Assembly: GCF_034044715.1 (NCBI RefSeq)
Contig: NZ_JAXCLW010000002.1
Coordinates: 868,001-932,000, forward strand
Origin: Dongia_B soli
GTDB taxonomy: Bacteria; Pseudomonadota; Alphaproteobacteria; Dongiales; Dongiaceae
Direction of reading: 5' to 3'
Length of the DNA stretch: 64,000 bases
Part shown: in pieces, positions 51,947-60,277 of the stretch
How positions within the stretch are numbered: position 1 is the first letter of the stretch
Layout: each line of letters starts with the position of its first letter
The notes under the pieces: generated by a model
Database searches by the model: none
What the model was told of the DNA's origin: nothing
Seen by the model: only the letters and a program-made list of their open reading frames with translations
Position numbers and translations under genes: made by a program

Positions 51947-52237
51947 TTACATCGGCTTGCCTATGCCATCGAAGGCTTCCTTCTTGCCGCCCATCTTCTC
52001 GCAGGTGCCGGCCGGGACCAGTTTCCAATCCTTGCCCGAATAATCGACAGTGGAATGGCCAGCGCAGGAATGCATGCCGGCATTGCTGGAGCCGGAGCAG
52101 GCATTCTCGCCAGCCTTGGCCACGCCAAAGCACTTTTCCTGGTCATCCGCGCGCGCCGAACTGGAGGTCGCAAGACCAGCGGCCGAGAGACTGAGCGCCG
52201 CGCCGAGGATCGACGCCGCCACTGCTGATTTATTCAT
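51947..52237 (-). CDS. bufA: Bufferin precursor peptide (DUF2282 family)
   Basis: A 96-residue secreted precursor. The signal peptide (about 1-30, ending SSARA) precedes a core with four cysteines at 36, 47, 58 and 79 (EKCFGVAKAGENAC, GMHSCAGHS, VPAGTCEKMGG), a pattern I recognise from bufferins. In the family, DUF692/DUF2063 enzymes modify the cysteines, the peptide is exported to the periplasm, and it binds copper. AGGAG is six bases before ATG 52237, so the peptide should be well translated. It is first in the operon with bufB, bufC and the DoxX gene and has a SigF-like promoter. Confidence 0.92.
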   Translation of the reverse strand: MNKSAVAASILGAALSLSAAGLATSSSARADDQEKCFGVAKAGENACSGSSNAGMHSCAGHSTVDYSGKDWKLVPAGTCEKMGGKKEAFDGIGKPM

Positions 52238-52283
52238 GTTTTTCTCCTCTGTTTGATCGCCGGCATCATCACCTGACGAGAAC

Positions 52284-52312
52284 TTATTCGCCGACTGCGC
52301 GCATCGGGTTAC
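52284..52312 (-). promoter_or_regulatory. Predicted SigF-type (ECF) promoter of the bufferin operon
   Basis: On the reverse strand GTAACC (52312-52307) and CGAATA (52290-52285) are separated by exactly 16 bases, ending about 47 bases before the bufA start. As I recall, Caulobacter SigF promoters have GTAACC and CGAA-type boxes at this spacing. The SigF-like gene is encoded divergently, 60 bases away. Confidence 0.7.
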
Positions 52313-52372
52313 ATTATGTGACAAGTTTTTTGTTGCGATTTGCGTGACACCGCCTAGGCTCACCCGGACAGG

Positions 52373-53017
52373 ATGACCAAGGGCGGTACTTTGGCGCAGG
52401 ATAACAGGCAGCGGACCGGCAATGCCAAGACGCGATCGGCGGCGGGTAACGCCGAAGCATGGACGGATATGGCTGCCTTATTCGTGCTCGCACAAAATGG
52501 CGACAAATCGGCGTATGAAGCATTGTTGCAGGCCTTGCGCCCATATTTGCGCGCGCTCGCAGCCCGCCGCCTGTCCCGGCCTCAGGACATCGATGATACG
52601 GTACAGGAGATTTTCCTCTCGATCCACGCCATCCGACATACTTTTGATCCCGACCGGCCCTTGCAGCCTTGGATCAATGTCATCGCCGAACGGCGCATTG
52701 CTGATCGGTTGCGGCGCCTGTATCGGGAACGGGCGCGCGAAACCGAATTACCCGAACATGAAGATGAAACCTTTGTTGCCGATGACGCGAATATGGTAAC
52801 CGAGGCCAGTCTCGATATGCGCGCTGTGTACCGGGCCTTGGAACAATTGCCGCCGGGGCAGCGGCAAGCGATCTCCCTGGTCAAGATCAAGGGCATGTCG
52901 TTACGCGAGGCGGCGGCCGTGACCGGGCAAAGCGAGGGTGCCGTCAAATTGGCGGTACATCGAGCGATGAAAGCCTTGCGCCGCGCTTTGGGGGCGGCAG
53001 AAACGGGTGAGCGATAA
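52373..53017 (+). CDS. sigF: ECF RNA polymerase sigma factor, SigF type
   Basis: A 214-residue sigma factor. Sigma-2 region: ALLQALRPYLRALAARRLSR and QDIDDTVQEIFLSIHAIRHTF; sigma-4 region: LEQLPPGQRQAISLVKIKGM and REAAAVTGQSEGAVKLAVHR. It carries no extracytoplasmic domain of its own. The start at ATG 52373 lacks a clear Shine-Dalgarno; in-frame ATG 52469 would remove 32 residues of low similarity and is possible. It is three bases before the nrsF-like gene, forming a sigma/anti-sigma pair, and is divergent from the bufferin operon it is expected to activate. Confidence 0.88.
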   Translation: MTKGGTLAQDNRQRTGNAKTRSAAGNAEAWTDMAALFVLAQNGDKSAYEALLQALRPYLRALAARRLSRPQDIDDTVQEIFLSIHAIRHTFDPDRPLQPWINVIAERRIADRLRRLYRERARETELPEHEDETFVADDANMVTEASLDMRAVYRALEQLPPGQRQAISLVKIKGMSLREAAAVTGQSEGAVKLAVHRAMKALRRALGAAETGER

Positions 53018-53020
53018 AAA

Positions 53021-53671
53021 ATGACCGATCAGACGGACAAGCTGATTGCCGATCTGGCGGCGGATCTGACGCCAGTCCAGCGCCTCGCCTCACCATTCCG
53101 CCGAGCCGCGTTGTGGCTGGTGACAGCTCTAGTCATTAACGTTGCGGCGGCGCTCATCCATGGACTGCGGCCAGACATCGCCGAAATGTTGCATCACACC
53201 GGTTATACGCTGCTGCTGATCACGACATTCCTGACCGGCCTGCTTGCCGGCGTCGCCGTCTTCCTGGTAAGCGTGCCCGGCTGGTCGGCGCGTTGGGCGC
53301 TCCTCCCGGTGCCGGGGCTGCTTCTATGGTTCGCTTCGGCCGGCTATGGCTGTTTCAGCGACTGGGTGCGGATGGGGCGAGCTAGTCTTTCGCTCACTTC
53401 CAGTTTCGACTGTTTTACCTGGATCGTCGGGCTCAGCCTGCCGCTCAGTCTCGGGCTCTATTTCATACTGCGTCACGGCGCGTGGATCCGGCCCGGCCTA
53501 ACCCTGATTCTCGGCATGCTCTCCACCTCCGCTTTGGTCGCCAGTGGCCTGTCCTTGTTCCATCCGGTCGAGACATCCCTAATAAACGTCGTCTATCACG
53601 GTGGTGCGAGTGTGATCCTCGTCGCGCTCTCGGCACTGGGCGTTCCACTGTATAAGCCCAAGCAGATCTGA
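53021..53671 (+). CDS. nrsF: NrsF-family (DUF1109) membrane anti-sigma factor
   Basis: A 216-residue inner-membrane protein with six predicted helices (about 28-46, 61-82, 92-108, 132-148, 156-176 and 188-208) after a short cytosolic N-terminus. Two cysteines face the second half (Cys111 in AGYGCFSDW and Cys131 in SSFDCFTWI). NrsF homologues hold SigF inactive until metal stress such as chromate, cadmium or copper is sensed, with cysteines needed for sensing. Its close linkage to sigF (three bases) is the standard arrangement. Confidence 0.88.
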   Translation: MTDQTDKLIADLAADLTPVQRLASPFRRAALWLVTALVINVAAALIHGLRPDIAEMLHHTGYTLLLITTFLTGLLAGVAVFLVSVPGWSARWALLPVPGLLLWFASAGYGCFSDWVRMGRASLSLTSSFDCFTWIVGLSLPLSLGLYFILRHGAWIRPGLTLILGMLSTSALVASGLSLFHPVETSLINVVYHGGASVILVALSALGVPLYKPKQI

Positions 53672-53681
53672 CGCCTTTCGC

Positions 53682-54563
53682 TTATTTCTCGGCGACCGCC
53701 TCGCGCAGCACGAAGTCGCGGAAAGCGGCAACCTTAGCCAGTTTCGCCATGCCAAATTGGTGTACCAGGTAATAGCCCCACCCTTCGCCGATCGTCAGGT
53801 CGAAAACCGGCACCAACTGACCGGCGGCGATCTCCTTTTCCACGAGATTGCGTAGAACCAAGGCAACGCCCTGCCCGCTGATCACCGCCGCAATCAGCAC
53901 ATGCTCGTCATCGAAAACCGGGCCCTGCTGCGCCCAGGCCGGATCCAGTCCCGCGATCGACAGCCATTCGGCCCATTCCTCCCGCGTTTCGTCATGCAGC
54001 AAGATTGCGCGGGACATGTCTGCGAATTTCCGCAACGCCAGACCTTCGATGTAAGACGGTGCTGCCACCGGCACCATGGTCAGTGGCGCGATCAGGGTTG
54101 CTTCGAGGCCCGGCCACTGGCCCCGGCCGGTACGGATGGCGAGGTCGATCCGCTCCGCGCCGAGATCGAGCATCATCGTCGTATGCCGCACGGAGATCTC
54201 GATTTCCGGATGGCGCGCGGCAAAGCGGCCAAGGCGGGGCGCCAGCCAACGTGCACCAAAGAACGGGGTGGTCGTGATGCTCAGTTGCGCCTTGGCGCGC
54301 CGCAGATCGGCGATCGCCCGTTCCAACGTGCCGAAGGCGGCACTCGCCGCCGGCAGCAGGCGCTCGCCCGCCGCCGTCAAGGCAAGGCGACGGGTGGTGC
54401 GTTCGAAGAGCGGCTGGCCCAGTTGATCCTCGAGACTGCGGATCTGGTGACTGACCGCCGCCTGGGTGACATTCAACTCCATTGCCGCGCGGGTGAAGCT
54501 CAGTAGGCGCCCTGCCGCTTCAAAGACCCGCAAGGCCGGCAATGACGGCAATCGTTCGGCCAT
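53682..54563 (-). CDS. LysR-family transcriptional regulator, GcvA-like
   Basis: A 293-residue regulator. The N-terminal winged helix (LPALRVFEAAGRLLSFTRAA then TQAAVSHQIRSLEDQLGQPL, residues 6-65) and a substrate-binding domain (about 90-290) match the GcvA/AmpR-like branch. It is divergent from the small gene at 54713 and tauABCD, so it most likely controls taurine uptake. ATG 54563 is chosen because the helix-turn-helix begins directly after it; no strong ribosome-binding site is seen. It is convergent with nrsF, ending 10 bases from its stop. Confidence 0.87.
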   Translation of the reverse strand: MAERLPSLPALRVFEAAGRLLSFTRAAMELNVTQAAVSHQIRSLEDQLGQPLFERTTRRLALTAAGERLLPAASAAFGTLERAIADLRRAKAQLSITTTPFFGARWLAPRLGRFAARHPEIEISVRHTTMMLDLGAERIDLAIRTGRGQWPGLEATLIAPLTMVPVAAPSYIEGLALRKFADMSRAILLHDETREEWAEWLSIAGLDPAWAQQGPVFDDEHVLIAAVISGQGVALVLRNLVEKEIAAGQLVPVFDLTIGEGWGYYLVHQFGMAKLAKVAAFRDFVLREAVAEK

Positions 54564-54578
54564 AGTCTTCGCCAAATT

Positions 54579-54597
54579 ATGAATATATCTAATGAAT
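54579..54597. promoter_or_regulatory. Candidate LysR binding site between regulator and taurine operon
   Basis: ATGAAT occurs twice, 13 bases apart (54579 and 54592), around CTAAT (54589-54593), a pentamer known in GcvA sites. The area is AT-rich, 16 bases upstream of the regulator's start, where an autoregulating LysR protein usually binds. Confidence 0.3.
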
Positions 54598-54712
54598 AAC
54601 AACCAAATTCCAATATGTTCTCGTTTGTTCCCTCCGTCAATTAGCGTCAAATAAAGGGCATAGGTAGCGGCGTTCACGCAAATGCCGATCGCCGAGCCCC
54701 TAGGAGGAACTC

Positions 54713-54943
54713 ATGAATGACCGTGATGTATTGGATTGCCTGATCTTCGGCCTTAGCCGAGGTTTCGTTTCTGCCCGGCGTCCGCCTCGTCCCAGCCTCG
54801 ACGAGCAGTTTCCGCAACCTATCGAGCCTGAAAGCGCGCCCGTGAAGACCCGCGGCATCCTTTCCCGGTTACGGCAATGCGGCCGGCATCGACAGTGGAA
54901 TACCCGGTTATCGCCGCACCGCCGGCTGCAACATTGCGGCTAA
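54713..54943 (+). CDS. Small 76-residue protein before the taurine operon
   Basis: AGGAGG lies five bases before ATG 54713, an unusually strong start. The product (MNDRDVLDCLIFGLSRGFVS then a Pro- and Arg-rich body with CGRHRQWNTRL) is basic and has three cysteines. I recognise no family. It may be a leader peptide or a small basic protein of the tau operon; whether it is a real gene rests on the ribosome-binding site alone. Confidence 0.45.
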   Translation: MNDRDVLDCLIFGLSRGFVSARRPPRPSLDEQFPQPIEPESAPVKTRGILSRLRQCGRHRQWNTRLSPHRRLQHCG

Positions 54944-55062
54944 GTAAAAATCGTGGCGCGCCACAAGAAAAACTTGCGGCGGCACGAGAAACACTCGTTT
55001 GTCTACTAATTTGGTAGGGATTACCACTCCCTCAGAGATCGAACCTTCTTTGGGAGCTTGAA

Positions 55063-56061
55063 ATGTTGAAGTCACTTTCCGGCATTCTGGCGGGCGCGGC
55101 CCTGCTGACCGCCGTCACTGCCTCAGCGCAGGCAGCCGATAACGAGGTCACCATCGCCTACCAGACCACCGTGGATCCAGCCAAAGTGGCGCAAGCGGAC
55201 GGCCTTTATGAAAAGGCCACCGGCTGGAAGATCAACTGGCGGAAATTCGATTCCGGCGCCGACGTGATCGCCGCCATTGCCTCGGCCGATGTCGATATCG
55301 GTTACGTCGGCTCCAGTCCCCTCGCCGCTGCCGCGACCCGCAAGCTGCCGGTCGAGACCATCCTCATCGCCTCGCAGATCGGTGAATCCGAAGCCTTGGT
55401 GGTGCGCAACGGCGCCGGCATCGACAAGCCGGAAGACCTGATCGGCAAGAAGATCGCCGTTCCCTTCGTCTCCACCACCCATTACAGCCTGCTGGCGGCG
55501 CTGAAGCACTGGCAGATCGATGCCACCCAGGTGCAGATCCTGAATTCTCGCCCGCCGGAGATCGCCGCCGCCTGGGCGCGCGGTGACATCGATGCCGCTT
55601 ATGTCTGGGACCCTGCTTTGGGCAGGGTCAAGGAAAGCGGCAAGGTCCTGGTGAGCTCGACGGAAGTCGGCAAATGGGGCGCCCCGACTTTCGATGCCTA
55701 CATCGCCAGCGCCGATTTCTCCAAAGCTCATCCCGATGTCGTCACCGCCTTCGTCAAGGTCACCGGCGACATCTATGCCGATTACAACAAGGATCCTAAG
55801 GCCTGGACGGCGAATAACGACAACCTGAAGAAGGTATCGCAATTGAGCGGCGCCAAGGTCGAAGAAATCCCCGCTTTGCTCGCCGGCAATCACTTCCCCG
55901 CTTTGCCGGAACAGGTGAAATTGCTGGGCAACAATACCGTCGATGCGCTCGCCAAGACATCGGATTTCCTGGTGCAGCAGAAGAAGGTCCCGGCTGCCCT
56001 GTCCGATTACCATCCTTATGTCACCGACCGGTTCGCGAAATCGGCCATCGCCACCAACTGA
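55063..56061 (+). CDS. tauA: Taurine ABC transporter substrate-binding protein
   Basis: A 332-residue periplasmic protein. Signal peptide ends SASAQAAD (about residue 25). Body motifs are VTIAYQTTVDPAKVAQADG, FDSGADVIAAIASADVDIGYVG, FVSTTHYSLLAALKHW and AAAWARGDIDAAYVWDPALG, characteristic of TauA/SsuA. GGGAG is six bases before ATG 55063. It begins the tauABCD operon for sulfonate uptake and is divergent from a LysR regulator. Confidence 0.93.
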   Translation: MLKSLSGILAGAALLTAVTASAQAADNEVTIAYQTTVDPAKVAQADGLYEKATGWKINWRKFDSGADVIAAIASADVDIGYVGSSPLAAAATRKLPVETILIASQIGESEALVVRNGAGIDKPEDLIGKKIAVPFVSTTHYSLLAALKHWQIDATQVQILNSRPPEIAAAWARGDIDAAYVWDPALGRVKESGKVLVSSTEVGKWGAPTFDAYIASADFSKAHPDVVTAFVKVTGDIYADYNKDPKAWTANNDNLKKVSQLSGAKVEEIPALLAGNHFPALPEQVKLLGNNTVDALAKTSDFLVQQKKVPAALSDYHPYVTDRFAKSAIATN

Positions 56062-56144
56062 TCCAATCCCTGAACGCCGGCCGGATGCGGGACCGCTCGC
56101 ATCCGGCCAGCCCCTCCATGACCGCATTTGATCAGGTAGCCGCC

Positions 56145-57005
56145 ATGTCGCTCCTTTCCATCGATCGCCTCTCCGTTGCGTATGAAGACAGTGCCAAGCA
56201 GCCGGTTCAGGCGCTGCAGGATGTCTCGCTCGATATCGATGCGGGCGAACTGGTCGTGGCCCTCGGTGCCTCCGGTTGCGGCAAGACGACCTTGCTGAAT
56301 GTCATGGCGGGCTTCCTGTCGCCCGATGCCGGTCAGGCGCGGTTTCGCGGCGAAGCCATCACAGGGCCGGATGCCGATCGCGGTGTCGTGTTTCAGAACG
56401 ATGCCTTGTTCCCCTGGCTGGATGTCCGCAGCAATGTGGAATTTCCGCTGCGCGTGAAAGACTGGCCGAAACGGGAGCGTGCGGACCGGGTCGACTATCT
56501 CCTTCGTATGGTGGGCTTGTCGAAAGTCGCGAACCAGGCGATCTGGTCGCTCTCTGGCGGCATGCAGCAGCGGGTCGGTTTGGCGCGGGCGCTCGCCAAC
56601 GATCCGGAAGTGTTGCTGATGGATGAACCCCTGGGCGCGCTCGATGCGATCACGCGCCAGACCATGCAGACCCTGATCCTCGATCTCTGGGGCCGGACGC
56701 GTAAGGGCATCTTCCTGATCACCCACGAAATCGAAGAGGCGGTTTTCATGGCAACGCAACTGATCGTCATGTCGCCGCGACCCGGCCGCATCGTCGCTCG
56801 CAAGAACTTGGATTTCAGCCGCCGCTATCTGAGCGGCGAACCGGCCCGGCGGATTAAATCGGACCCCGCCTTCGTCGCCACGCGCGAGGAGGTACTGAGC
56901 CTGATTCTCGATAGCCAGCTTGACAGCGATAGGGCGGAAGGCGAGAAAAGCGCTACCTACATCACACGGCCCAAGATCGAGCGGCTCCATGCCGCACACC
57001 GCTGA
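56145..57005 (+). CDS. tauB: Taurine ABC transporter ATP-binding protein
   Basis: A 286-residue ATPase. Walker A GASGCGKTTLL, Q-loop FQNDALFPWLDV, signature LSGGMQQRVGLARAL, Walker B VLLMDEPLGALDA and H-loop LITHEIEEAVFM. The start ATG 56145 is chosen because MSLLSIDRLSVAYED is the usual TauB beginning; upstream in-frame ATGs (56118, 56085) add residues without similarity. A C-terminal extension of about 30 residues carries ESAT-like polar sequence. It is seven bases from tauC. Confidence 0.92.
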   Translation: MSLLSIDRLSVAYEDSAKQPVQALQDVSLDIDAGELVVALGASGCGKTTLLNVMAGFLSPDAGQARFRGEAITGPDADRGVVFQNDALFPWLDVRSNVEFPLRVKDWPKRERADRVDYLLRMVGLSKVANQAIWSLSGGMQQRVGLARALANDPEVLLMDEPLGALDAITRQTMQTLILDLWGRTRKGIFLITHEIEEAVFMATQLIVMSPRPGRIVARKNLDFSRRYLSGEPARRIKSDPAFVATREEVLSLILDSQLDSDRAEGEKSATYITRPKIERLHAAHR

Positions 57006-57015
57006 GGAGCAAGCC

Positions 57016-57849
57016 ATGGTCGATGTCACGACGCAGGCGCTGCCCCAAGCGGTGGCGCATCCAGTGAAGAAACGCCGCAACTCGCGTTACTTGACGCTGT
57101 GGGTGGCCGGCACGACCAGCCTCGGCTGGATTGTCCTCTGGTGGCTCGCCGCCGAACTCACACTGGTGCCGCCGCTTTTCCTGCCGGCCCCGGCCGATGT
57201 GCTGCACCAGTTTACCGCCGTCGCCCGTGACGGCTTCGTCGATGCGACCCTGGCACAGCATGCCGGCGCCAGCCTGATGCGCATCGGCCTGGCGCTGCTG
57301 GCCGCCTCGCTGACAGCGGTGCCGGTCGGCTTCGGGCTTGGCCTCAGCCCGGTGCTGCGCGGTATCTTTGATCCGATCATCGAGTTCTACCGGCCGATTC
57401 CGCCTTTGGCCTATCTGCCGCTGGTGGTCATCTGGTTCGGTATTGGCGAATTCTCCAAAGTCCTGCTGATCTCCGCCGCCATGTTCGGACCGATCGCCAT
57501 TGCCACCGCATCGGGTGTTCGGGCCGTGCCCCGCGACCGTCTGCGTGCAGCGCAAAGCATGGGCGCGACCCGATCGCAGATCCTTCGCCTGGTCGTCCTG
57601 CCCAATGCCTTGCCGGAGATCCTCACCGGGCTGCGGATCGGCCTCGGCGCCGGCTGGTCGACCCTGGTCGCAGCGGAACTGGTGGCGGCGACGCGTGGCC
57701 TCGGCTTCATGATCCAGTCGGCATCGCAGTTCCTCGTTACCGATATCGTAGTAATGGGCATTCTCGTCATCGCCATCATCGCTTTTGCCCTGGAGCTGGT
57801 CGTGCGCGGCATCGAACGTTTCCTGACGCCCTGGAAGGGCCATATCTGA
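57016..57849 (+). CDS. tauC: Taurine ABC transporter permease
   Basis: A 277-residue inner-membrane permease with six helices. The EAA-type loop is RDRLRAAQSMGATRSQILRL, and PIPPLAYLPLVVIWFGIGE and GWSTLVAAELVAATRGLGFM are typical TauC/SsuC. GAGGAG is seven bases before ATG 57016; the frame is open further upstream inside tauB but without a supported start. It works with TauA and TauB as the importer. Confidence 0.93.
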   Translation: MVDVTTQALPQAVAHPVKKRRNSRYLTLWVAGTTSLGWIVLWWLAAELTLVPPLFLPAPADVLHQFTAVARDGFVDATLAQHAGASLMRIGLALLAASLTAVPVGFGLGLSPVLRGIFDPIIEFYRPIPPLAYLPLVVIWFGIGEFSKVLLISAAMFGPIAIATASGVRAVPRDRLRAAQSMGATRSQILRLVVLPNALPEILTGLRIGLGAGWSTLVAAELVAATRGLGFMIQSASQFLVTDIVVMGILVIAIIAFALELVVRGIERFLTPWKGHI

Positions 57850-57868
57850 CACATCTGGAGAACTGATC

Positions 57869-58723
57869 ATGAGCAATCGGACAATCGCCGATCGCATAAC
57901 CGTGACACCGCTGAGTCCGACGATCGGTGCGTTGATCGGCAATGTCGATCTCGCGGCCGAGCTTGACGAGCGCGCCATCGAACGTCTGACGCACGCGCTG
58001 CTGACGCATCAGGTGATCTTCTTCGAAGACCAGCATCTCACATCCCAACAGCAGCGCGACTTCGCCAAGCGTTTCGGCAAGCTGCATATCCACCCGCTTT
58101 ACCCGAATGTGCAAGGGGCCGAAGAGATCATCATTCTCGACACCCATAACGACAATCCGCCGGATAATGATAACTGGCATACCGATGTGACCTTCATCGA
58201 AACGCCGCCGATGGGCGCCATTCTCTATGCCCGGGAGCTGCCGCCGGTCGGCGGCGATACGACCTGGTCGAGCATGACGGCTGCATATGAATCGCTGTCA
58301 CCCGCCTTCCGCGCTTTCCTCGATGGGCTCTATGCCGAACATGATTTCGAAAAGTCCTTCCCGCGCGAACGCTATGGCACCACGCCAGAGGACGAGAAAC
58401 GCTGGCTGAAGACCCGTGAAACCCATAAGCCGATGACCCATCCGGTGGTGCGTACGCATCCCGTGACCGGCAAGAAGGGCCTGTTCGTCAACGAAGGCTT
58501 TACCACGCGCATCAAGGATCTCAGCAAGACCGAAAGCGATGCGGTCCTACGGCTGCTTTTCGCCCATATCGCAAAACCGGAATTCACCATCCGCTGGCAC
58601 TGGAAGCAGAATGCCATCGCTTTCTCGGACAATCGCTGCACCCAGCATTACGCCCTCGCTGATTATCTGCCCCATCGCCGGATCATGCACCGCGCCACGA
58701 TCATTGGTGATCGTCCGGTCTGA
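57869..58723 (+). CDS. tauD: Taurine dioxygenase
   Basis: A 284-residue Fe(II)/2-oxoglutarate-dependent oxygenase that converts taurine to aminoacetaldehyde and sulfite. The iron ligands are in WHTDVTFIETPP (His104, Asp106) and RRIMHRATI (His274), with Arg for 2-oxoglutarate near the C-terminus. GGAGA precedes ATG 57869. Placement after tauABC confirms taurine desulfonation as a sulfur source. Confidence 0.95.
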   Translation: MSNRTIADRITVTPLSPTIGALIGNVDLAAELDERAIERLTHALLTHQVIFFEDQHLTSQQQRDFAKRFGKLHIHPLYPNVQGAEEIIILDTHNDNPPDNDNWHTDVTFIETPPMGAILYARELPPVGGDTTWSSMTAAYESLSPAFRAFLDGLYAEHDFEKSFPRERYGTTPEDEKRWLKTRETHKPMTHPVVRTHPVTGKKGLFVNEGFTTRIKDLSKTESDAVLRLLFAHIAKPEFTIRWHWKQNAIAFSDNRCTQHYALADYLPHRRIMHRATIIGDRPV

Positions 58724-58773
58724 TGCCATGAGGCGACACCGCCAGTGAAGCCGCGCCGTCAAAGGAGGTCGAC

Positions 58774-60219
58774 ATGTTGCCCACACAAGGTCGTGCCATT
58801 GCCATCGTCGGTGCCGGCTTCAGCGGCTCTTTACTTGCGTTGCATTTACTGCGGCGATGTGCGCCGGATGATCGCATTCTTCTGATCGAACGGAACCAGC
58901 GCTTCGGCCTGGGTCTTGCCTATTCAACCGGCAACCCCAATCATCTCCTCAATGTACGGGCCGGCAATATGAGCGCGTTCTCCGACCAGCCGGACCATTT
59001 TGTTCAATGGCTACGCAGCCTGCCGGCGGAAATGCGGGCGACGCTGCCGGACGATCCGGGACCGAACAGCTTTGTGCCGCGTGGTCTCTTCGGCCGCTAT
59101 GTGCAGCAATTGCTGGGCGATCGCATCTGGCGGCAAGGCAATGACCGCAACCTGTTCCTCGTGAACGATGAAGCAGTCGCCATGCATCGGCAACAGGATG
59201 GATGGTCGGTCGAACTGGCCGTCGGCCGCAAGTTACCAGTCGATCAGGCGGTGCTGGCCATCGGCAATTTTCCGCCGCGCAGATCGCAGCCGGGTTATTT
59301 CGGCGATCCCTGGGCCGAGCGCGCGCTGGCCAATCTCAATTCGGATGCGCCAGTTCTCCTGATCGGCACCGGCCTAACCATGATCGATACCGTGATCTCG
59401 CTGCTCGACCAAGGCCATCGCGGACCCATTCACGCAGTGTCGCGACGCGGCTTGCTGCCGCAGCGCCATGGCGCGGTCGCCCAGGCCTGGCGCTTCGCCA
59501 AGCTGCCGCAGGGGGCCTCCCTGTGCCGGCTCTTGCGAGATGTCCGTGCAGCTATCCGCGAAGCGGCATCGGAAAATATCAACTGGCGGGCGGTGATCGA
59601 CGGCCTGCGTCCTTATACCCAGCGCCTCTGGCGCGAGATGCCGATAGGCGAACGCCAGCGTTTCCTCCGCCATCTGCGCCCGTGGTGGGATGTGCATCGC
59701 CATCGCGCCGCGCCGAGAATCGATTCACGTATCCAGGAGGCGCGGGAACGCGGCCAACTCAGGATCGCTGCCGCGCGCATCGGCAGAATTGAACATTGCA
59801 TCGAAACGGTTCAGGTGACGTTGACAGCACGGCATGGCGATCGATCAGTGCTGAATGTCAACCGCGTCATCGATTGCTCGGGCCTGCAAAGCGATCTTGC
59901 CAAGATCGACGGACCTTTGATCCGGCAATTGCTCGATGCCGGTCATATCCGCGCCGATGCATTGCGCCTCGGCATCGATATCGCGGATGGTGGCGCCGCG
60001 ATCAATACCGCAGGTGAACGCCATGCCGATCTTTTCGCCATCGGCCCGATGACCAAGGGTGCCTCCTGGGAAATCACCGCCGTGCCGGATATCCGCCTAG
60101 CTTGCGAAGAGCTTGCTGCTCGTCTGCTCATACTGCCCGCAACGCAAGCGCCACCGCCGTCATCTTCCGCCGATATCCTGCCTTTCGATCCACCGGCACG
60201 TCCTCAGCGGGCGAGATAG
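58774..60219 (+). CDS. FAD/NAD(P)-binding oxidoreductase-like protein
   Basis: A 481-residue protein of the FAD-NAD(P)-binding (pfam13454-like) group. The FAD motif AIVGAGFSGSLLALHLL is at 9-25, LGLAYSTGNPNHLLNVRAGNM follows, and a second dinucleotide motif LLIGTGLTMIDTVISLLDQG lies near residues 195-214. The Shine-Dalgarno AAAGGAGGT, four bases before ATG 58774, is perfect. It is last in the tau operon, 50 bases after tauD, and may reduce or oxidise a product of taurine breakdown. Its substrate is unknown. Confidence 0.8.
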   Translation: MLPTQGRAIAIVGAGFSGSLLALHLLRRCAPDDRILLIERNQRFGLGLAYSTGNPNHLLNVRAGNMSAFSDQPDHFVQWLRSLPAEMRATLPDDPGPNSFVPRGLFGRYVQQLLGDRIWRQGNDRNLFLVNDEAVAMHRQQDGWSVELAVGRKLPVDQAVLAIGNFPPRRSQPGYFGDPWAERALANLNSDAPVLLIGTGLTMIDTVISLLDQGHRGPIHAVSRRGLLPQRHGAVAQAWRFAKLPQGASLCRLLRDVRAAIREAASENINWRAVIDGLRPYTQRLWREMPIGERQRFLRHLRPWWDVHRHRAAPRIDSRIQEARERGQLRIAAARIGRIEHCIETVQVTLTARHGDRSVLNVNRVIDCSGLQSDLAKIDGPLIRQLLDAGHIRADALRLGIDIADGGAAINTAGERHADLFAIGPMTKGASWEITAVPDIRLACEELAARLLILPATQAPPPSSSADILPFDPPARPQRAR

Positions 60220-60223
60220 GCTG

Positions 60224-60265
60224 AAAAGGAACACCGCCGATTTTGCAATCGGCAGTGTTCCTTTT
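60224..60265. terminator. Strong bidirectional intrinsic terminator
   Basis: AAAAGGAACACCGCCGATT pairs with AATCGGCAGTGTTCCTTTT (18 of 19 positions) around TTGC. The A-run on one side and T-run on the other serve both strands. It separates the rightward tau operon from the leftward RND pump genes. Confidence 0.95.
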
Positions 60266-60277
60266 GGTAGGCAGCGG

